64,000 nucleotides of DNA. Origin: Oscillospiraceae bacterium. GTDB lineage: Bacteria; Bacillota; Clostridia; Oscillospirales; Oscillospiraceae. The position numbers and the translations under genes were made by a program. The stretch's first letter is position 1, and every line of letters begins with the position of its first letter. The stretch is taken from contig JAETSB010000002.1 of assembly GCA_021769865.1 (NCBI GenBank), forward strand, positions 124,001 through 188,000, read 5' to 3'. Positions 7,410 through 14,713 of this stretch are shown here, piece by piece. The notes under the pieces are model-generated. The model was not told where the DNA came from, searched no databases, and saw nothing but the letters and a program-made list of their open reading frames with translations.

Positions 7410-8075
7410 ATGCTGCCCAACACCCGTTTAAAGAATCTCTACGCCGGTCCCCTGCCGCCCATGGCGCTGACGGATTACGAGTCCATGAGCAAATTCTTGA
7501 ACCAGGCGGCCCAGCGGTGCAAGGTCTCCGGGCGGAATTTCGACCTGTTTCTGGACTGGATCATCCACGCCCTGTCCATGAGCCTCACCTCCGACAGCGC
7601 CTCCCGGGTCTTCCTGCCCAAGACGAAAACGGGCCCCTTCGTTCTGGACGATCTGATCCCCATCTCCGGCCTCCCTCCGGCGGGGGAGAAGCGGGTGAAG
7701 CTCAGCGAGTGCGGCCTCATTGCCCCGGTCTGGAACAACGGCAGCCTGGAGGCCGCCCTGGAGTCCCTGTATGACAGCGGCTTCGCCAGCCTGGACGTGG
7801 AACAGCCCTTCGGCGGGGCCTACTTTCCGGACCTCCGCCTGGCGGTGATCGACTCCCCGGCGGACGTGGACATCCCCAACGTCCTCCGGGTCTGGAGCCG
7901 GGGCAGCGTGGTCCTGCCCGTCTATCCCCTGAAGGACCTGGAGCCCCTGCTGAACACCGACGGGGAGACGTGGTACATCCAGTACGACGGGATGGAGCGG
8001 GAGGAGCCCGTCCAGGAGCCCCGGATGGCGGCGCTGTACAACTGCGGCCTCCGCCGCTACTGCGGCGGGACCTGA
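7410..8075 (+). CDS. Uncharacterised 221-residue protein
   Basis: No signal peptide or membrane helix is apparent and I recognise no domain. The N-terminal 70 residues look helical (TDYESMSKFLNQAAQRCKVSGRNFDLFLDWIIHALSMSL). The remainder is mixed alpha/beta with FLPKTKTGPFVLDDLIPISG and a C-terminal EPLLNTDGETWYIQYDGMEREEP. It is expressed from its own promoter, with GGGGAGG 8 nt before the ATG. Its last 19 bases overlap the convergent small gene on the other strand. Composition and codon use match the neighbours, so it appears to be a resident gene. Confidence 0.68.
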   Translation: MLPNTRLKNLYAGPLPPMALTDYESMSKFLNQAAQRCKVSGRNFDLFLDWIIHALSMSLTSDSASRVFLPKTKTGPFVLDDLIPISGLPPAGEKRVKLSECGLIAPVWNNGSLEAALESLYDSGFASLDVEQPFGGAYFPDLRLAVIDSPADVDIPNVLRVWSRGSVVLPVYPLKDLEPLLNTDGETWYIQYDGMEREEPVQEPRMAALYNCGLRRYCGGT

Positions 8076-8263
8076 TATCTCCCGGTCAGGAAGCGCTCGA
8101 TCTGAGCGGCCACCTCCTCCAGCTCCCGCCGCAGCGCCTCCTGGGTCTCCAGGTCCCGGAGCTGCAGGGCCAGCAGCATCCTCCGGTTCAGGGACTGCTG
8201 TTCCTCCCGCAGACTGTTCAGCGTAACGCTTCGGCTGTCAAAACGCTCGTTTTCCATTGGCAT
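8057..8263 (-). CDS. Small predicted coiled-coil protein
   Basis: This encodes 68 residues, almost entirely charged helix (SLREEQQSLNRRMLLALQLRDLETQEALRRELEEVAAQIERFLTG). It has heptad-like spacing of Leu and no Cys, signal or membrane segment. GGGAGGA stands 3-4 nt before the ATG at 8263; a second ATG two codons later (MEN) is an equally possible start. It overlaps the 3' end of the convergent gene by 19 bp. Function unknown. Confidence 0.55.
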   Translation of the reverse strand: MPMENERFDSRSVTLNSLREEQQSLNRRMLLALQLRDLETQEALRRELEEVAAQIERFLTGRYQVPPQ

Positions 8264-8334
8264 CGTTCCTCCCGCGGCACGGTTTGCGTGTAACGGAAGC
8301 TTACGCCCAAAAACTGAAAGGATTCTGAAACTGG

Positions 8335-8378
8335 CGGAGGCGCTTTCCGGGCTCGTTCCCGAAAAGCGCCTCCGTTTT
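8335..8378 (+). terminator. Long hairpin, possible rightward terminator
   Basis: A 17-bp stem with one mismatch (8335-8351 with 8358-8374) is followed by TTTTA on the plus strand. It lies between two minus-strand genes, so it would stop transcripts entering from the 7410 gene. On the minus strand it has no T-tract. Confidence 0.45.
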
Positions 8379-8394
8379 ACGGCGGCTTTTTTGC

Positions 8395-8664
8395 CTACAA
8401 CTCAAGGACCGTGACCTGGGGATTTTCCGCCGCCGCCCGGCGGAGGAGGCGGACCAGCGCCCGCCCCCGGCGGCCCAGGCGGTCCTCCAGGGCCTCCCGG
8501 TTTAAAAGGCGGACCGTCACCGGCTCCCGCAGGTCCGTCAGGCAGTCGAAGAGGGCGTCCAGATTCCGCCCGTACCACTCCGGCAGGGCCAGGGCCTGAA
8601 CGAAGCGGTCATGGACCGCCTCCATGGACGGGAGCGCCCGTCCGTCCAGCACGATCTCAGCCAT
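8395..8664 (-). CDS. Barstar-family ribonuclease inhibitor
   Basis: The 89-residue protein carries the barstar signature LPEWYGRNLDALFDCLTDL (residues about 28-46), including both Asp residues that in barstar plug the barnase active site. Length matches the family. The ATG at 8664 overlaps the stop of the upstream barnase-like gene by 8 bases (ATGGCTGA) and has GAGG 4 nt before it, so toxin and inhibitor are translationally coupled. It is the expected cytoplasmic immunity partner of the RNase. Confidence 0.92.
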   Translation of the reverse strand: MAEIVLDGRALPSMEAVHDRFVQALALPEWYGRNLDALFDCLTDLREPVTVRLLNREALEDRLGRRGRALVRLLRRAAAENPQVTVLEL

Positions 8665-9322
8665 CGCCCTCGTCTCCATACAGCAGCTCGAAGGACTCGT
8701 AATGATCCTCCGTGTAATAGATCAGCCCGTCGTTGGAGAAGACGATCCGCTTGGCCCCCCGGCTTTTGGCTCCCAGGGTGTCCACGTCGCACTCGGTGTA
8801 GGTCCGGCCCTCAGCCTCCGGCAGAAGTCCCTCGTAATTCCCGAAGCGGCTCCCGCCGATGCACATGCCCGGGGCGTAGGGCTCCAGGCTCCCGCCGGGC
8901 CAGCCCAGGTTCTGGGCCTCTTTCTTCGTGATGAAGTTGTCCGGCAGGCGGTTGTAGGTGTGGATGTAGAGAGCCACGTCCTCTTTGGTGGTGTAAGTCC
9001 CGTTTTCCGGAAGGACATCCAGCCCGGAGGACTGGTCCTCCGAGGAGGCGTTGCCGGGCTTCTCCGGCTCCTCCGGGAGGGGTTCCGCATCCTCCGGCGC
9101 AGATGAGTTTTCCCCGCCGGGGAATGGGTCCTCCGGCGGAAGCGGGTCCTCCTCGCCGGAGTTCTCCGGGTCCTCCCCGTCCTCCACGGCAGGGAGATCA
9201 ACTTTCGTATCCTCAAACTGCTCACCCTCTTCCGGAACCTGGGTCAGGTCCACGACGCCGCCGCAGGCGGTGAGGGAGAACAGGGTCAGAGCGGCCAGCA
9301 GGCCGCTGAGCCAGCGTTTCAT
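8657..9322 (-). CDS. Barnase-family ribonuclease with lipoprotein signal
   Basis: The 221-residue product has three parts. A lipoprotein signal peptide carries lipobox LTAC with Cys20. An acidic Pro/Glu/Asp-rich linker covers about residues 25-105. A barnase-type guanyl-preferring RNase domain covers about 108-215. LYIHTYNRLPDNFITKKEAQNLGWPGG is the barnase N-terminal core. The four catalytic positions of barnase are all kept: Glu177, Arg188, Arg192 and His207 (in EDHYESF). Two cysteines (154, 178) absent from barnase could pair after export. The ATG at 9322 follows AAAGGA by 8 nt. The enzyme should be tethered outside the membrane; its inhibitor is encoded immediately downstream. Confidence 0.92.
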   Translation of the reverse strand: MKRWLSGLLAALTLFSLTACGGVVDLTQVPEEGEQFEDTKVDLPAVEDGEDPENSGEEDPLPPEDPFPGGENSSAPEDAEPLPEEPEKPGNASSEDQSSGLDVLPENGTYTTKEDVALYIHTYNRLPDNFITKKEAQNLGWPGGSLEPYAPGMCIGGSRFGNYEGLLPEAEGRTYTECDVDTLGAKSRGAKRIVFSNDGLIYYTEDHYESFELLYGDEGDG

Positions 9323-9453
9323 GTCCATCATCCTTTCTGTTGATGAGGACAGTATACCAGCCCCGGCAAAAAGAGGCAAGCGTTTTCGCCGCTGTTGACA
9401 TTTCTCCCCATATGCCCCATAATAGCAGGGAGATCAACACGGGAGGACGCGCT

Positions 9454-10293
9454 ATGAAGACCATCCTCGGCATCGACATCGGCGGCACCACGACGAAAAT
9501 CGTGGGCCTTGACCATACCGGAAACCTCCTCTCCACCCTCCGGGTCCAGGCGGAGGAGCCCCTTACCAGCCTCTACGGCGCCTTTGGCAGCTACCTCTCC
9601 GGGAACCGCCTCACCCTGGCGGACGTGGAGCGGGTGGTCCTCACCGGCGTGGGGGCCTCCTATGTGGAGGGGGACATCTACGGCCTGCCCACCTGCACGG
9701 TGGACGAGTTCTCCGCCAGCGGCACGGGGGCCCTGGCCATGAGTGGCCAGGAGAAGGCCGTGGTGGCCACCATGGGCACCGGCACCGCCTTCCTTTTCGC
9801 GGAGCGGGGCAAGGGGGTCCGGCACCTGTGCGGCAGCGGCATCGGCGGGGGCACCCTGGGGGGCCTGTGCCGGAAGCTGGTGGACATGGAGCGCTTCGGC
9901 CAGATCAAGAAGCTGGCGGAGCAGGGGGACCTGGGCAAGGTGGACCTGATGATTCAGGACATCACGCCGGACCCCGCCGCCACCCTGGACCCCACCCTCA
10001 CCGCCGCCAACTTCGGCAATCTCTCGGAGGACGCCACCCCCGCCGACCTGGCCGCCGGGGCAATCAATCTGGTGCTCCAGGCCATTGGCACCATGACGGT
10101 GCTGGCCTGCCAGTGCTGCGGCTGCGAAACGGTGGTCCTCACCGGCTCCGTCACCACGCTGTCCCAGGTGAGGCCCAATTTTGAGAACTTCCAGCGGCTC
10201 TACGGAATCCGCTACATCATCCCGGAGCGGGCCACCTTCGCCACCGCCATCGGCGCGGGGCTCTACAGCCTGGAGCAGAAGGCGGCGCGCTGA
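9454..10293 (+). CDS. coaW: Type II pantothenate kinase
   Basis: This enzyme phosphorylates pantothenate, the first step of coenzyme A synthesis. The 279 residues have the ASKHA phosphate-1 loop GIDIGGTTTKIVGLD (5-19), ATMGTGTAFLF near residue 107 and SGIGGGTLGGLCRKL near 128-142, diagnostic of the CoaW family. The C-terminal GSVTTL and ATAIGAGLYS blocks complete the fold. Type II enzymes are usually insensitive to CoA feedback. GGGAGGA precedes the ATG at 9454. The stop overlaps the next ATG (TGATG). A dephospho-CoA kinase domain for the last CoA step is encoded elsewhere in the window, fused to TsaC. Confidence 0.93.
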   Translation: MKTILGIDIGGTTTKIVGLDHTGNLLSTLRVQAEEPLTSLYGAFGSYLSGNRLTLADVERVVLTGVGASYVEGDIYGLPTCTVDEFSASGTGALAMSGQEKAVVATMGTGTAFLFAERGKGVRHLCGSGIGGGTLGGLCRKLVDMERFGQIKKLAEQGDLGKVDLMIQDITPDPAATLDPTLTAANFGNLSEDATPADLAAGAINLVLQAIGTMTVLACQCCGCETVVLTGSVTTLSQVRPNFENFQRLYGIRYIIPERATFATAIGAGLYSLEQKAAR

Positions 10294-10685
10294 TGGATCT
10301 GGAAGCCCTGCGGCTGGCGGAGGCGTTCTTCGCCCGGAAGCCGGAGGCCCTGCCCTCCGTCCGGGCCTTTCTCCTGGGGGCGCTGGAGCGCTGGCCGGAC
10401 ACGGAGATCGTCACCCAGAAATCCCAGGTGGGCCTCCGGGACCCCCGGCCCTACTGCGCCCTGACCGCCCCGGGGAAGCGCGTCAAGGGCCGGGAAACGC
10501 CCGGGGCGCTGCTGTCCCTGTTCCTCCCCCGGCCCCTGGAGACGGACCGTCTCCTCATGGCGGTGGAGGCCTATCCGGGGCGCTTCACCAATCACCTGAT
10601 CCTCCCGGCGGACCCCGGGGACTTCGGGGAGGACCTCTGGGCCTGGACCGCCGAGGCCCGGCGCTTCCGCTGCGGAAACGCGTGA
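10293..10685 (+). CDS. DUF5655-like small protein
   Basis: The 130-residue protein reads EAFFARKPEALPSVRAFLLGALERWPDTEIVTQKSQVGLRDPRPYCAL, then LLSLFLPRPLETDRLL and a closing WTAEARRF. This pattern resembles DUF5655, small proteins of unknown function often seen as stand-alone domains. No catalytic motif stands out. It is coupled to coaW by a TGATG start/stop overlap and is likely co-expressed with it, though no functional link is evident. Confidence 0.62.
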   Translation: MDLEALRLAEAFFARKPEALPSVRAFLLGALERWPDTEIVTQKSQVGLRDPRPYCALTAPGKRVKGRETPGALLSLFLPRPLETDRLLMAVEAYPGRFTNHLILPADPGDFGEDLWAWTAEARRFRCGNA

Positions 10686-10776
10686 GGCGGCCCTTGCAAA
10701 ATCCGGCGAAACGGGGTAACATAGAGACGAACATCCCCGGGCGGACCGCCCGGCAGACAGACAGGAGATCACAGGC

Positions 10777-11682
10777 ATGAAACTCTCTCTGGTCATCATG
10801 GCGGCGGGCCTGGGGACCCGCTACGGCGGCAACAAGCAGGTGGACGGCATCGGCCCCCACGGGGAAATGCTGATGGAGTACTCCATTTACGACGCCCTCC
10901 GGGCGGGCTTCGGCAAGGTGGTCTTCATCATCAAGCCGGAGATGCGGGAAATGATGGAGGGCCTCTGCGGCTACCTCGCCCGCAGGACCGCCCCGGACGG
11001 GAGCCCCGTGGAGGTGGAGTACGTCTATCAGGACTTCTCCTCCGTTCCGACCCCCATCCCGGAGGGGCGGACCCGGCCCTTCGGCACCGTCCATGCCCTG
11101 CTATGCGCCGCGGAGGCGGTACGGGAGCCCTGCTGCGTCATCAACGCCGACGACTTCTACGGCTTTGACGCCTACCGCATTATGGCCCAGGCCCTCCGCC
11201 GCCTGCCGGAGGCGGGGCACGCCGCCATGGTGGGCTATCTGCTGAAAAACACCGCCAGCCTCCACGGCACGGTCACCCGGGGGATCTGCGTCCAGCGGAA
11301 CGGCTTTCTGAGCGGCGTTCAAGAGACCCGGGACATCCAGCTCTATCCCGACGGGACCCTCCGGGACCTGGGCACGGGCCGGGACCTGGACCCGGACGCG
11401 GTGGTGTCCATGAACTTCTGGGGCTTCATGCCCTCTATCTTCCCGGTCCTCCGGAGGGACTTCGAGCGCTTCCTCCGGGCCGCCGGAGACGACCTCCGGG
11501 CTGAGCGGCTGCTGCCCGAGATGGTGGACGACCAGCTCCGGGAGGGCGGGCTGAAGGTCTCTCTCCTCTCCTCCGCCGGCCAGTGGTTCGGCATGACCTA
11601 CCGGGAGGACCGGGAGGCCGTGGCCCGAGCCCTGCGATGGCTCCACGAGAGCGGGGAGTATCCGGAGAGCCTCCGGGCCTGA
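10777..11682 (+). CDS. NTP-transferase-fold nucleotidyltransferase
   Basis: The 301 residues start MKLSLVIMAAGLGTRYGGNKQVDGIGPHGEMLMEYSIYDAL, a variant of the sugar-1-phosphate nucleotidyltransferase loop (GxGTR) in which the usual Pro-Lys-Pro segment is replaced by GGNKQVD. INADDFYGFDAYR near residue 124 is the metal-binding D-D block. The C-terminal part has a conserved VVSMNFWGFMPSIFP segment. The substrate is not known. A close paralogue begins at 63647. The ATG follows GACAGGAGATCACAGGC. It stands alone between coaW/DUF5655 and a secreted hydrolase. Confidence 0.82.
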   Translation: MKLSLVIMAAGLGTRYGGNKQVDGIGPHGEMLMEYSIYDALRAGFGKVVFIIKPEMREMMEGLCGYLARRTAPDGSPVEVEYVYQDFSSVPTPIPEGRTRPFGTVHALLCAAEAVREPCCVINADDFYGFDAYRIMAQALRRLPEAGHAAMVGYLLKNTASLHGTVTRGICVQRNGFLSGVQETRDIQLYPDGTLRDLGTGRDLDPDAVVSMNFWGFMPSIFPVLRRDFERFLRAAGDDLRAERLLPEMVDDQLREGGLKVSLLSSAGQWFGMTYREDREAVARALRWLHESGEYPESLRA

Positions 11683-11738
11683 ATCCGGCATAGCGGAAAG
11701 CGGGCCCGCATACACTGGACAGGGTTGGAAAAACGGAG

Positions 11739-11769
11739 ACAATTTGTCACCAAAATTTTAACAAATTGT
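11739..11769. repeat. 9-bp inverted repeat upstream of SGNH gene, candidate operator
   Basis: ACAATTTGT (11739-11747) and ACAAATTGT (11761-11769) are exact complements, centre-to-centre 22 bp (two helical turns), with AAAATTTT between them. The right arm abuts the -35 region of the downstream promoter. Confidence 0.5.
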
Positions 11770-11801
11770 TTCGACTTTTTTCGAGGGTTTTCGCGTATAA
11801 T
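11770..11801 (+). promoter_or_regulatory. Promoter of the SGNH hydrolase gene
   Basis: TATAAT at 11796-11801 is a perfect -10. The best -35-like sequence is TTCGAC at 11770-11775 (20-bp spacer), which is weak, consistent with an activated or repressed promoter. Confidence 0.5.
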
Positions 11802-11860
11802 AAAGAGAGAAGAATTCCCGCCTGCGGCGGGATGACGATAGATGAGGAAGGGATCAGGTT

Positions 11861-12730
11861 ATGGGGGAAAACGGAAAGGTCCATAAGCGCCGCCTGCCCG
11901 GCGTCGCGGCGGTCCTGGCGGCGGCCGCGCTGCTGCTGACCGCCGGGGGAGGCACGGCGGTCAGCTCCCCGCTGGCGGAGGCGGCGGAGCCGGTGCTCTA
12001 TAAGGCGGCCCCCGCCGCCGGGAAAATTGAAACGATGGCGGAAACGAAAGCCAAGGCCCTGTCGGAGGGCGCGGAGGAGCCGGAGCCCCTGCCCTGCCCC
12101 CTGCCGGAGACGGAGGCGGTGGAGGATACATATTTTGACGGCGCCGTCTTTCTGGGGGATTCCCGGACAGAGGGACTTTCCCTCTACAGCGGCTTGAAAA
12201 CCGGGCACTTTTACACCGCCGTGGGGGCCACGGTGGAGTCCGTGTTCTCCAAGAAAAACTTTGAGACGGAGAGCGGCGAAAAGGTCCCCCTGCTGGATGC
12301 GGTGGCGGATCAGGACTGCGACAAGATTTACATTATGCTGGGCATCAACGAGCTGGGCTGGAGCAAGACCAAGACCTACCACGACCAGTACGCCAAGCTC
12401 ATCGATCGGGTCCGGGAGGACCACCCGGAAGCCAAGATCGTCCTCCAGTCCATCCCCCCCGTCAGCGCCAAGCAGGAGGCGAAAAAGACCTACGTCAACA
12501 ACGCCCGCATTGCCGACTACAACGAGGTCATCAAGGCCCTGGCGGAGGAGAAGGAGTGCTACTTCCTGGACGTGGCCGCCTGCCTCACCGGCGGAGACGG
12601 CCTTCTGCCCAAGGACCTGAACTTCGACGGCATCCATCTGAATCCCGCCGGGTGCAAGGTCTGGCTGAACTGCCTGCGGACCCACAGCCTGGAGGACGAG
12701 GCCATCGCCGCCGCCCAAGAGGCGGGCTGA
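11861..12730 (+). CDS. Secreted SGNH/GDSL-family hydrolase
   Basis: The 289-residue product has a basic N-terminus and a hydrophobic signal segment (VAAVLAAAALLLTAGGG, about residues 15-31), then a linker of about 60 residues. The SGNH domain follows from about residue 92. Block I is VFLGDSRTEGLSLY with the nucleophile Ser. The GIN block is IMLGINELGW near 160-169. Block V is NFDGIHLNPAGC near 250-261, with Asp and His of the triad. It probably deacetylates or de-esterifies a surface glycan or similar ester; the substrate is not known. A terminator shared with the convergent gene follows. Confidence 0.85.
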   Translation: MGENGKVHKRRLPGVAAVLAAAALLLTAGGGTAVSSPLAEAAEPVLYKAAPAAGKIETMAETKAKALSEGAEEPEPLPCPLPETEAVEDTYFDGAVFLGDSRTEGLSLYSGLKTGHFYTAVGATVESVFSKKNFETESGEKVPLLDAVADQDCDKIYIMLGINELGWSKTKTYHDQYAKLIDRVREDHPEAKIVLQSIPPVSAKQEAKKTYVNNARIADYNEVIKALAEEKECYFLDVAACLTGGDGLLPKDLNFDGIHLNPAGCKVWLNCLRTHSLEDEAIAAAQEAG

Positions 12731-12754
12731 GGGGCTTCCCGGAAAACGCATATC

Positions 12755-12787
12755 AAAAAGCGGAGACATTATGTCTCCGCTTTTTTG
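12755..12787. terminator. Bidirectional terminator
   Basis: AGCGGAGACAT pairs with ATGTCTCCGCT across the centre at 12770, flanked by AAAAA and TTTTTT. It serves both convergent genes. Confidence 0.85.
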
Positions 12788-12793
12788 TCTTTA

Positions 12794-13372
12794 TCATATC
12801 GCCGCCGCCAGTTCCCGGGCAAAGGCCCGGGTCCGGGTCGCCTTTCCCTCGTCCATGAAAACGGTGTCATAGCCCAGGTGCCGCTCCGCGTGGCCGCCCA
12901 GATACCGGAGGCCGGAGTGCCTGCAGTAGCGCCGCATCCCCTCCTCAAAGAGGTCCGTCCCCTTTTCCGGGCGGTAGCCGCAGGTCGTCAGCAGGGCCAC
13001 GGCCTTCCCCGCCCAGAGGGAGGGGCCTTTTTCTTTGCCGTAGAACTTGTTCATGCCGTAGACCAGCCGGTCCAGCAGGGCCTTCATGGGCGGCGTGCAG
13101 TACCAGGAGTAGATGGGCGTGGCCAGCACCACCAGCCCGCTTTCCAGGACCTGGTTAAAAATCTCCGAAACATCGTCCGCCTGGGAACAGCCGAACGCGG
13201 TCCAATCCTCCTGACACCGGCGGCAGGCCGTGCAGGGGCGGACGTCCCGATCATAGAGCCAAACCGTCTCCGTCTCCATGCCCGCCGACTCCAGCTCCTC
13301 CCGAAACGGGGCCAGCAGGGCGGCGGTGTTCCCGTTCCTCCGGGGACTGCCCATCAGCAGGAGGGCCTTCAT
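12794..13372 (-). CDS. NADPH-dependent FMN reductase / flavodoxin-fold protein
   Basis: The 192 residues start MKALLLMGSPRRNGNTAALL, the FMN-phosphate loop of the NAD(P)H-dependent FMN reductase (iron-sulfur flavoprotein-like) family. CTACRRCQEDWTAFGCSQADD (residues about 47-67) holds four cysteines, which in iron-sulfur flavoproteins bind a [4Fe-4S] cluster near the flavin; the spacing here is C-X2-C-X2-C-X8-C. LATPIYSWYCTPPMKALLDR is the second flavin loop. The ATG overlaps the stop of the upstream dehydratase-like gene (ATGA), so it is the third gene of the activase operon and could be an electron carrier for it. Confidence 0.85.
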   Translation of the reverse strand: MKALLLMGSPRRNGNTAALLAPFREELESAGMETETVWLYDRDVRPCTACRRCQEDWTAFGCSQADDVSEIFNQVLESGLVVLATPIYSWYCTPPMKALLDRLVYGMNKFYGKEKGPSLWAGKAVALLTTCGYRPEKGTDLFEEGMRRYCRHSGLRYLGGHAERHLGYDTVFMDEGKATRTRAFARELAAAI

Positions 13373-14709
13373 ACCACAGCCTTCGCCCGCCTTCCCAGGC
13401 GCTCCGGCGCGGGGCGCTCCGCCGCCGTCCGGCGGGGGGCCGGACGCTGCTGCGTCTCCTGCTCCGCCAGGCGCTCCCGGGCCACCGCCAGCATCAGCTT
13501 GATGCGGTTTTCCTGGTTTACCCGGGTGGCGCTGGGGTCGTAGTCAATGGGGGTGATGTTGGCCTGGGGGTACAGCTCCCGGATCTTGTTGATCATGCCC
13601 TTGCCGCAGATGTGGTTGGGCAGGCACCCGAAGGGCTGGGCGCAGACAATGTTCTCATACCCCGCCCGGACCAGCTCGATCATCTCGGCGGTGAGGAGCC
13701 AGCCCTCCCCCATCTTGTCCCCGGTGCTGATGACCCCGTCAGTGAGCTTAATGAGCTCCCGGAAGGGCAGGGGCGCGTGGAAGCCGTTGTCCTTCAGCAC
13801 CTGGATGACCACGCTCTCCATGCCCTCAATGTACTTCAGCGCCAAATCGGACACGTGCTTTTCCAGGAAAGTCCCGCCGTAGAGCCGGGCGGTCTCCGAG
13901 GGATTGTAGGCGCAGTACTGCACAAAGCCCATCAGCCCCGGCAGGTTCACCTCGCAGTCCTGGGAGCGGAGGAACCGCTCCAGGTCGTTGTTCCCCAAAG
14001 GGGAGTACTTCACGTAGATCTCGCCGACCACGCCCACCTTCACCTTGGGGACCCGGCGGACGGGAATGGCGGCGAACTCCCGGGCGATATCCGGCATGGC
14101 GGCCTTCATCTCCCGGTTGGACCAGCCCTTGTCCTGACGGATCCAGCCGCAGATGGCGTCCAGCCACTTCTCCTGGAGGCGCTCCGCGTCCCCTTTGCGG
14201 ACTTCGTAGGGCTCCGTCTGAGCCCGGAGGGCTACCAGCAGGTCGCCGTAGTAGATGACGGCCAGCAGCCGGCGCAGCAGGGACACGCTCATGGGGAAGC
14301 CGGAGTCCTTCTCCAGGCCGGAGAAGTTCAGGCTCACCACGGGCACCTGGGGGTAGCCCGCCTTTACCAGGGCCTTGCGCAGCAGGTGGATGTAGTTGGA
14401 GGCCCGGCAGCCGCCGCCGGTCTGGGTGATGATGAGGGCGGTGTGGTCCAGGTCGTACTTCCCGGAGGCCAGGGCGTCCAGGAACTGGCCGATGACCAGC
14501 AGGGCGGGATAGCAGGTGTCGTTATGTACGTACTTGAGCCCCAGCTCGCTGACCTGGCTTCCGCAGTTCTCCAGCAGCTCGCAGGTGTAGCCCTCCCGCT
14601 CCATGACGGCCGCCAGAATGCGGAACTGCACCGGGGCCATGTTGGGGATGAGAATCTTGTGGGTCTTCTTCATCTCCGGCGTAAATTTGGGATAGTTTAT
14701 GGTTTCCAT
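13369..14709 (-). CDS. 2-hydroxyacyl-CoA dehydratase D-component-like protein
   Basis: The 446 residues resemble the C-terminal, HgdB/D-like half of the large activase-related proteins of Clostridia. Conserved cysteines sit in NDTCYPALLVIGQF (about 63-76), QTGGGCRASNYIHLLRKAL (about 95-113) and CAQPFGCLPNHICGKGM (about 355-371). These are positioned as iron-sulfur ligands in the 2-hydroxyglutaryl-CoA dehydratase fold. The C-terminal 50 residues are Arg/Pro-rich and likely disordered. The ribosome site AGGAGTGA overlaps the stop codon of the activase gene, 4 nt away, so the two are coupled. Substrate unknown; a role in assembling or repairing radical dehydratases, or in a reduction step, is inferred. 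Confidence 0.82.
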   Translation of the reverse strand: METINYPKFTPEMKKTHKILIPNMAPVQFRILAAVMEREGYTCELLENCGSQVSELGLKYVHNDTCYPALLVIGQFLDALASGKYDLDHTALIITQTGGGCRASNYIHLLRKALVKAGYPQVPVVSLNFSGLEKDSGFPMSVSLLRRLLAVIYYGDLLVALRAQTEPYEVRKGDAERLQEKWLDAICGWIRQDKGWSNREMKAAMPDIAREFAAIPVRRVPKVKVGVVGEIYVKYSPLGNNDLERFLRSQDCEVNLPGLMGFVQYCAYNPSETARLYGGTFLEKHVSDLALKYIEGMESVVIQVLKDNGFHAPLPFRELIKLTDGVISTGDKMGEGWLLTAEMIELVRAGYENIVCAQPFGCLPNHICGKGMINKIRELYPQANITPIDYDPSATRVNQENRIKLMLAVARERLAEQETQQRPAPRRTAAERPAPERLGRRAKAVV

Positions 14710-14713
14710 AGGC

